This document shows, in pieces, positions 59,144 to 64,000 of a DNA stretch of 64,000 nucleotides. Each line of letters starts with the position of its first letter. Position 1 is the first letter of the stretch. Where the stretch lies: contig CAAFXS010000105.1 of assembly GCA_900767025.1 (NCBI GenBank), positions 19,812 to 83,811 of the forward strand, written 5' to 3'. The stretch is from Clostridia bacterium. Lineage in GTDB: Bacteria > Bacillota > Clostridia > Oscillospirales > Acutalibacteraceae. The notes beneath the pieces are model-generated. The model ran no database searches. It saw nothing but the letters and a program-made list of their open reading frames with translations, and was not told where the DNA came from. The translations under genes were made by a program, and so were the position numbers.

Positions 59144-61204
59144 TCAATCCTTCACAAGCCTTGCTACAATAACGGACATATCGTCACGGTGACGGCTGTC
59201 GCCCTTTTCAACAGCAAAATCAAGTATCGACTGCGCTTTTTCGTTGGGATTTTCAATATCATTGCTCCTAATAAACTCATCAAGCAAATTCTCATTCAAG
59301 TCGGTAACACCGTCGCTCATCATAATTATTTCATCACCCACACCCAAAACGGTTGTGCGCTTTGCAAATTCTATCCCTCTTAAAATACCCGCCGGCATTG
59401 AGCTAAGCTCGCATTTGTTCAGGCGGCGACTTTTAAGCACATAGCTTTTGGGCGCACCTGCCTTGTAAAACTCGCACTTGCCGGTGAACATATCAACACA
59501 GGCACAGTCAAGGGTTGCAAGACTTTCCTCACTGCTTTTAACAAGCAGAGCACTGTTAACAACCTTCAACGAGGAGTCAAATCCAAAGCCTGCAGAAAGG
59601 AGCTTTGAAAGCAGACCTGCGCCCATTGCACCGTCAAGAGCCGCTCTTCCGCCCTTGCCCATTCCGTCGCTGATAATAAATATCATATGACCTCTGCCGT
59701 CGTTAATCATTTTAACCGTGTCACCGCACAGCCTACCCTCTGCACAGTATTGAGCAAAGCCAAAGCTCATTTTGTAATTATGCTTTTCAATAACCGATAA
59801 GAGTAAGCCTGAGGGCGAATAGCTTGCTCTGCCTGTTTCAAACTCCCTGCCGCAAATTTTTTCAAGCTCATTTTTTATTCTGGGGCTTTCAAGTCCCCTT
59901 GTTTTTGTAGGGGCAAGAATTTCAATCCTAACCCTGTTAAACTTGTCCGCTATTACGGAAATATTATCAGGATAAATATCGTATTCACCAAGCATACGGC
60001 GGATTTTCCCTGCCGCCTTGTAGTCAAAAAGCTCCGCCTCATCAAATTCAAAGGCAAGGTCCGCCAGCATATCGCTGATTGAAAAAAACTGGTCCGCAGC
60101 CACCATTCGCATTTCGCTTTCCATAGGCTCAATTCTGCCCATTTCACTGATTTTTTCACGGACATCACGAACGCTCTCGCTTACCTGTGAAAGCGCAGAT
60201 GCGGCAAAACGAAGCCTTACAACAAGGCTTTGCCTTAGACTGCCGTCAGGAGCGATATCCGCACCGCTTTCAAAAAATTCAGTTACCGCGTGCCTTACTC
60301 TTTCAGGCAGAACAACGAGTATAAGAGTAGCTGCAAGGCTTTCAAGCACACAGCAAAGGGCAAGTCCTCTTGCTCCCGACGCCACTGCAAAAAATGCCAT
60401 TGAAAGAGTAAAGCTGACACCGACACCAAGGCTTGAAATAGCCGTAAAAAGTCCTGACACCAACGATGAAAATGCATATGCACCTAAAAGAAACAGGCTG
60501 TCCTCACCGCTGATGCCCACTGCAAAGCCGAGGCAAAGGGATATTATCAGTCCCCACCTTTGTGAGCCGAAACGCACAGCAACAAGCATAATCAAAACTG
60601 CCAGCATACGAGCCGGTGAAAAGCCTTTGATTTCAATAAAGCACAGGCTTGAAAGCAACACCGCCCCTGAAATAAGCAGGCAGGTAACATCCGTAACAGG
60701 CAGAGCCTTAAATTTCAGCCGTTTTAAATTGCAGTTAACCGCTCTGAAAAAGAAAAAGCTTCCCCCCATTGCCAAAACTGCCTCACCGAAAACAAGTGCA
60801 TACCGCGACGGCGGCGCCGCAATTTTTATATTCATCACAAGTCCTGTGGCAAGCACCGACAAAAACGACACCAGCATGGGCAGATAAATTTCTTTTTTCG
60901 TATTGAAAATATTTATCGCAAGACTTCCAAGACAGGCAATCAACACCGCGCTGAAATACCGAATAGCATCATTGCCGCTGCAAAAAATCATATATCCCAA
61001 TGCGGCACCCAAGGAGGAAAAAAGGAAATTCTTTTTGCTTGACACACATATAAGCGAAACGGCAAAGGGACAACAGCCGCCCACAACCGAGGAAAAGCTC
61101 AGCACAAAAGCAATAAGTGCCCATACCGCCCTTTGAAGAATTTTATTTAATTTTAAATCCGACAGCTTTTTTGTGTCGATATTAATTTTGTTTTTTACCT
61201 GCAT
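59144..61204 (-). CDS. spoIIE: Stage II sporulation protein E
   Basis: A 686-residue membrane phosphatase that activates sigma-F in the forespore by dephosphorylating SpoIIAA. About ten N-terminal transmembrane segments (about 30-310), a middle regulatory region (ASALSQVSESVRDVREK), then the PP2C-like SpoIIE domain from about 470, with IISDGMGKGGRAALDGA and MSDGVTDLNENLLDE metal ligands and a final RHRDDMSVIVARL. It is shorter than Bacillus SpoIIE (827), mostly in the membrane part. It shows the organism can form spores, at least by gene content. The ATG follows a weak ribosome-binding site. Confidence 0.93.
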   Translation of the reverse strand: MQVKNKINIDTKKLSDLKLNKILQRAVWALIAFVLSFSSVVGGCCPFAVSLICVSSKKNFLFSSLGAALGYMIFCSGNDAIRYFSAVLIACLGSLAINIFNTKKEIYLPMLVSFLSVLATGLVMNIKIAAPPSRYALVFGEAVLAMGGSFFFFRAVNCNLKRLKFKALPVTDVTCLLISGAVLLSSLCFIEIKGFSPARMLAVLIMLVAVRFGSQRWGLIISLCLGFAVGISGEDSLFLLGAYAFSSLVSGLFTAISSLGVGVSFTLSMAFFAVASGARGLALCCVLESLAATLILVVLPERVRHAVTEFFESGADIAPDGSLRQSLVVRLRFAASALSQVSESVRDVREKISEMGRIEPMESEMRMVAADQFFSISDMLADLAFEFDEAELFDYKAAGKIRRMLGEYDIYPDNISVIADKFNRVRIEILAPTKTRGLESPRIKNELEKICGREFETGRASYSPSGLLLSVIEKHNYKMSFGFAQYCAEGRLCGDTVKMINDGRGHMIFIISDGMGKGGRAALDGAMGAGLLSKLLSAGFGFDSSLKVVNSALLVKSSEESLATLDCACVDMFTGKCEFYKAGAPKSYVLKSRRLNKCELSSMPAGILRGIEFAKRTTVLGVGDEIIMMSDGVTDLNENLLDEFIRSNDIENPNEKAQSILDFAVEKGDSRHRDDMSVIVARLVKD

Positions 61205-61255
61205 TTTTACACTTCCCTGTGCATATTATATATGCATAAAAGTGAAAAAAATGTA

Positions 61256-61292
61256 AAAAAATAAAAGCCGTATTTAACGACTTTTATTTTTT
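61256..61292 (-). terminator. Intrinsic terminator of the 61274 gene
   Basis: Minus strand AATAAAAG...CG, loop, CG...CTTTTATTTTTTT. The stem includes the stop codon of the gene. Confidence 0.7.
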
Positions 61293-61954
61293 CTGTTTCT
61301 TAATATTATCATAAATACCATACCGATTATACCGCCTACGGCGTTCATCATCATATCGGTCATTGTGTCGACTAATCCCAAATATCCGTATTCGCCGTTA
61401 TATTTTGACAAATCGAACATTGCCGTTTCCTCTCCTGCCTTGGCAAGCTGAAGATTTGTGCCGTGCAGTGTGTCCATTAAAAACTCGTAAAATTCCCATC
61501 CGACCGCAATGGAAAGGGCAAACATCAGTGAAAAAATTGCCGCAAGGGTGGCGGCGCACTGACCCTTTTTCCTTTGAATAATGCAGGCAAAATCATAACC
61601 GAACACCGCACACACCACGCCTGACAGAATATGCATTGCGTTGTCAAACCACATTACCCGGTCAAACATTCCGAAATACGAGCCGATAACAATTCCCACA
61701 AAAATTATTACATTAAGCATTGTTTGACTGAGAGGCGGAACCTCCTCAATAAAGCTGCCGTTGCCGAAAACCTGAAACATATCCCACAAATGAGTGAATA
61801 TGAAACAAAATACACTTTCAAATCCCATTACCAAATCGCCCTGAACAAAGGAATATACTGCACAGATAATCATTGACAACCTGACAATTATCCAAAAAAT
61901 AAGTTGAGCCTTGGGTATTTTTTCAATGGGGTCTTTTTTTATTTTATATGCCAT
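61274..61954 (-). CDS. Multi-pass membrane protein, DUF2238/YjdF-like
   Basis: A 226-residue protein with about 7 transmembrane helices. Conserved polar positions sit in helices: WFDNAMHILSGVVCAVFGYD, VGWEFYEFLMD and LVDTMTDMMMNAVGGIIG. These D-x-x-x-H, WE-x-x-E and DTxxDxxxN signatures are those of the DUF2238/YjdF group. Intramembrane Asp/His/Glu could form a metal or proton site (inference). Function unknown. Monocistronic, divergent from the acyl-CoA synthetase gene. Confidence 0.78.
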   Translation of the reverse strand: MAYKIKKDPIEKIPKAQLIFWIIVRLSMIICAVYSFVQGDLVMGFESVFCFIFTHLWDMFQVFGNGSFIEEVPPLSQTMLNVIIFVGIVIGSYFGMFDRVMWFDNAMHILSGVVCAVFGYDFACIIQRKKGQCAATLAAIFSLMFALSIAVGWEFYEFLMDTLHGTNLQLAKAGEETAMFDLSKYNGEYGYLGLVDTMTDMMMNAVGGIIGMVFMIILRNRKNKSR

Positions 61955-62050
61955 TTAGCTCCTCCAAGTTAATCATCGAATATTTATCATTGTAACACAT
62001 AAATGTCAAAAGTCAAATTATTAAATAAAAATAAATTATTCTTTTAAAGG

Positions 62051-62079
62051 TGGAAATACATATTTTCATCTGCTATAAT
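62051..62079 (+). promoter_or_regulatory. Promoter of the acyl-CoA synthetase gene
   Basis: A weak -35 TGGAAA (62051-62056), 17 bases, a perfect TATAAT (62074-62079). A weak -35 suggests activator dependence or regulated use. Confidence 0.55.
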
Positions 62080-62093
62080 TTCATTGTTAAAAA

Positions 62094-62120
62094 ATGAACA
62101 CAAGTGTTAAAACTGTTCAT
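62094..62120. promoter_or_regulatory. Nested palindrome in the 5' UTR, operator-like
   Basis: ATGAACA (62094-62100), 13 bases, TGTTCAT (62114-62120): perfect outer arms. Inside, AACAC aa GTGTT (62097-62108) is a second perfect palindrome sharing the left arm. It lies just after the expected transcription start. Confidence 0.55.
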
Positions 62121-62137
62121 AAAATCGGAGGATAACT

Positions 62138-63817
62138 ATGGCAGAATTCACCAGCAAATATGATGTAGAAAAAACTATGTACGAAAAGTTTGCGGACTCC
62201 GTTGCCGCAAGAGGCGACAAGCCCTGCTTTTACTACTACAACAACACCGTCAGCTTTAACGAGGCTGACGAAATGGTTAACCTTTGCGCCGCCGCTTTAA
62301 AGGTAAACGGTGTGCAGAAGGGCGACAGAGTAATTGTGTGTGCACCGAATATGCCCCAGTGCATTACCGCAATTTACGCAATTAACAAAATCGGGGCAAT
62401 CGCATCAATGCTTCATCCCCTTTCGGTTGCAAGCGAGGCACAGTACGCCGTTAATCTTGTAGGTGCAAAATTTGCATTCTGCTTTGATGTCAGCGAAAAG
62501 GCTTTTACCGAGATGAAGGACCTTACTCTTGTTAAGTGCAGGACTGCTCAGTATTTCCCGAAAACTCCTTACGGCTTTATTGCAAATATGCTTTACAAGA
62601 AAAAGATTAAGGGCAAGACCGCTCCTGCAAAGGGTGTTAAAAAGCTCATTGACTGGAAGGATTTCCTTAATGAAGGTAAGGAATACTTAAAGAACAATCA
62701 GGTTAAAACCGAAACCGACCCGTATGCAACTGCAGTAACAATGATGACCGGCGGAACCACCGGCAACCCCAAGGCAGTTATGCTCAGCAACTACAACATA
62801 AACAACCTCTCCTATGAAGTATGGGATGTTGTTGACACGGTTATTCAGAAAAAGATTGACCCGGACAACGACGCAATGCTTACCGCTCTGCCTGTTTTCC
62901 ACGGCTTCGGATTCGGTATGTGTATGCACTATTCAATTATTGTGGGTCAGCCACAGGTGCTCTTCCCGCAGTTCGATGCAAAAATGTGCAGTGACGCTAT
63001 TAAGAAATATCATGTTAACTATGTATTCGGTGTGCCTGATTTCTTTGAAAAGGTTTACAAGGCAGGCTACCTCAAGGGTGTTGATATGAGCACAATGAAG
63101 CTCATCGGCTCCGGCGGTGATGTTGTGCCTTATTCACTGACAGAGAAAATGGACAGAATGCTCAAGGAAAACGGCTCAAAGTTCCATTTTGCAACAGGCT
63201 ACGGACTTACAGAGTGTGTTACCGTTTGCTCCTTTACCGATATGAGAAGAGAGGCTCCACAGGGCTGTATCGGTCTTCCTACTTACAATATTGAGGTTAT
63301 GACAGTTAAGCCGGGCACCACAGAGGAGGTTGTCGGCGAGGACGGCGAGCTTTGCGTTTACGGTCCTACTCTTATGCAGGGTTACTGGAACGACCCGGAG
63401 GAAACCGCAAAAATGCTTATTAAGCACGAGGACGGCAGAGTATGGCTTCACACAGGCGATATGTGCTATATCACTCCGGAAACAGGCGATATTTACTACC
63501 GTCAGAGACTCAAGAGAGTTTACAAAATCAGCGGTTATCTTGTTTACCCCTCATTTATCGAAGAATCCTACCGTGCAATGGCAGAGATTTATGACTGCTG
63601 TGCAATCGGCACAGGTGACGAGGGCAACACCCAGCTCAAGCTTTTCGTTGTAAAGAACAAGAAATTTGCCAACGATGACGAGGAAGAGCTTAAAAAGAAA
63701 ATCCTTGATTTCGGTATGCAGAACCTTTCAAAATGGTCAGTACCGAAAACAGTTGAGTTTATTGATGCACTTCCCAGAACAAAAATCGGCAAGGTTGACT
63801 TTAAGGTTCTTAAATAA
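62138..63817 (+). CDS. AMP-binding acyl-CoA synthetase/ligase
   Basis: A 559-residue ANL-family enzyme that activates an acid with ATP and joins it to CoA. P-loop MMTGGTTGNPKAVMLSN (about residues 203-219), ATGYGLTE, the WLHTGD motif and the final catalytic Lys in RTKIGKVDFK are present. The hinge motif reads RQRLKRVYKISGYLVYP, with GR replaced by QR. A small basic insert KKKIKGKTAPAKGVKK lies near residue 155. A medium- or long-chain fatty acid or aromatic acid is plausible; specificity is not readable. GGAGGATAAC precedes the ATG, and a terminator follows. Confidence 0.88.
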   Translation: MAEFTSKYDVEKTMYEKFADSVAARGDKPCFYYYNNTVSFNEADEMVNLCAAALKVNGVQKGDRVIVCAPNMPQCITAIYAINKIGAIASMLHPLSVASEAQYAVNLVGAKFAFCFDVSEKAFTEMKDLTLVKCRTAQYFPKTPYGFIANMLYKKKIKGKTAPAKGVKKLIDWKDFLNEGKEYLKNNQVKTETDPYATAVTMMTGGTTGNPKAVMLSNYNINNLSYEVWDVVDTVIQKKIDPDNDAMLTALPVFHGFGFGMCMHYSIIVGQPQVLFPQFDAKMCSDAIKKYHVNYVFGVPDFFEKVYKAGYLKGVDMSTMKLIGSGGDVVPYSLTEKMDRMLKENGSKFHFATGYGLTECVTVCSFTDMRREAPQGCIGLPTYNIEVMTVKPGTTEEVVGEDGELCVYGPTLMQGYWNDPEETAKMLIKHEDGRVWLHTGDMCYITPETGDIYYRQRLKRVYKISGYLVYPSFIEESYRAMAEIYDCCAIGTGDEGNTQLKLFVVKNKKFANDDEEELKKKILDFGMQNLSKWSVPKTVEFIDALPRTKIGKVDFKVLK

Positions 63818-63823
63818 TTACAA

Positions 63824-63862
63824 AAAGGCATTCTCAAAATGAGAATGCCTTGGCTTTTATTA
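63824..63862 (+). terminator. Intrinsic terminator
   Basis: AAGGCATTCTCA, AAA loop, TGAGAATGCCTT then TGGCTTTT. Confidence 0.85.
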
Positions 63863-63890
63863 ATCAAATTGCGGTTTGTTCAACCGATTT

Positions 63891-64000
63891 GAGCCTCCCC
63901 TGTGTAAGGGGAGGTGGCAACCGTTAGGTTGTCGGAGGGGTTGTAACAATCCCTCAGTCTGCTTACGCAGACAGCTCCCTTTACACAAGGGAGCCTTACA
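63891..64000. repeat. MITE-like multi-hairpin repeat, running to the window edge
   Basis: About 105 bases or more made of consecutive hairpins: CCTCCCCT/AGGGGAGG (63894-63914), CAACC/GGTTG (63918-63931), a GGGGTTGT/ACAATCCC pair, GTCTGC/GCAGAC (63957-63972) and GCTCCCTT/AAGGGAGC (63974-63994). The first and last hairpins are imperfect inverted copies of each other (CTCCC.TTACACA.GGGAG). No coding frame. Confidence 0.75.

Noticed and set aside
1..64000. CRISPR arrays, insertion sequences and rRNA genes
   Set aside because: No regularly spaced repeats, transposase frames or rRNA motifs were seen anywhere in the window.

Overview
The window looks like chromosomal DNA of an anaerobic, gut-type Clostridia, most likely an Oscillospiraceae/Ruminococcaceae relative. 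This is inferred from gene content and from the low-to-moderate GC with AT-rich intergenic DNA. Pointers are a SpoIIE sporulation phosphatase, a DUF4250 mini-protein, a YwiB-like gene next to argS, a dockerin-bearing leucine-rich-repeat exoprotein, GPH-type transporters, GTP-type PEP carboxykinase, FeoAB, and interspersed palindromic repeats of the kind common in gut Firmicutes. There is no rRNA operon, CRISPR array, transposase or intact prophage. One tRNA gene (Val) and one strong candidate small RNA are present.

Layout. 0-4 kb: start of a Fur-family regulator, DUF4250, then a coupled gltX-glnS pair. 4-13 kb: a DUF4091 protein and, on the minus strand, an operon of sigma factor, membrane-anchored LRR protein and giant secreted LRR-dockerin protein. 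13-16.6 kb: typA, hemW and two small unknown genes. 16.6-22.5 kb: two paralogous GPH transporters, a membrane-anchored unknown, a TetR repressor and a short-chain dehydrogenase, with a clear palindromic operator. 22.5-27.5 kb: a five-gene, translationally coupled minus-strand operon of thioesterase, HAD-NUDIX fusion, cysteine desulfurase, ThiI and a class B sortase-like protein that lacks the catalytic histidine. 27.6-36.2 kb: an acyltransferase-like membrane protein, a two-gene HTH unit, a candidate sRNA, alr, then malic enzyme / LDH2-family dehydrogenase / glycerol kinase, acpP and aroE-aroK. 36.2-39.2 kb: an ABC-2 export permease without its ATPase, a duplicated tRNA-Val 3' region, mrnC and obgE. 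39.2-50.7 kb: PEP carboxykinase, tsaD-rimI, polA, feoAB, methylmalonate-semialdehyde-type dehydrogenase and an iron alcohol dehydrogenase. 50.7-64 kb: a G5/3D cell-wall protein with a structured leader, an unknown, ddl-DUF1934-argS-radical SAM, spoIIE-SIS, a membrane protein, an acyl-CoA synthetase and a MITE-like repeat at the edge.

Most of the window is housekeeping. The parts that may be new are: (1) the sigma / membrane LRR / LRR-dockerin operon, which has the architecture of a transmembrane sigma/anti-sigma sensor joined to an extracellular effector; (2) the pseudo-sortase coupled to the tRNA-thiolation genes; (3) the HAD-NUDIX fusion; (4) the promoter-sRNA-terminator unit upstream of alr; (5) the tRNA-Val 3'-end duplication flanking a palindromic insert; and (6) several palindromes placed where they could regulate transcription or translation. 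All product names come from reading translated sequence and motifs. No database search was possible.
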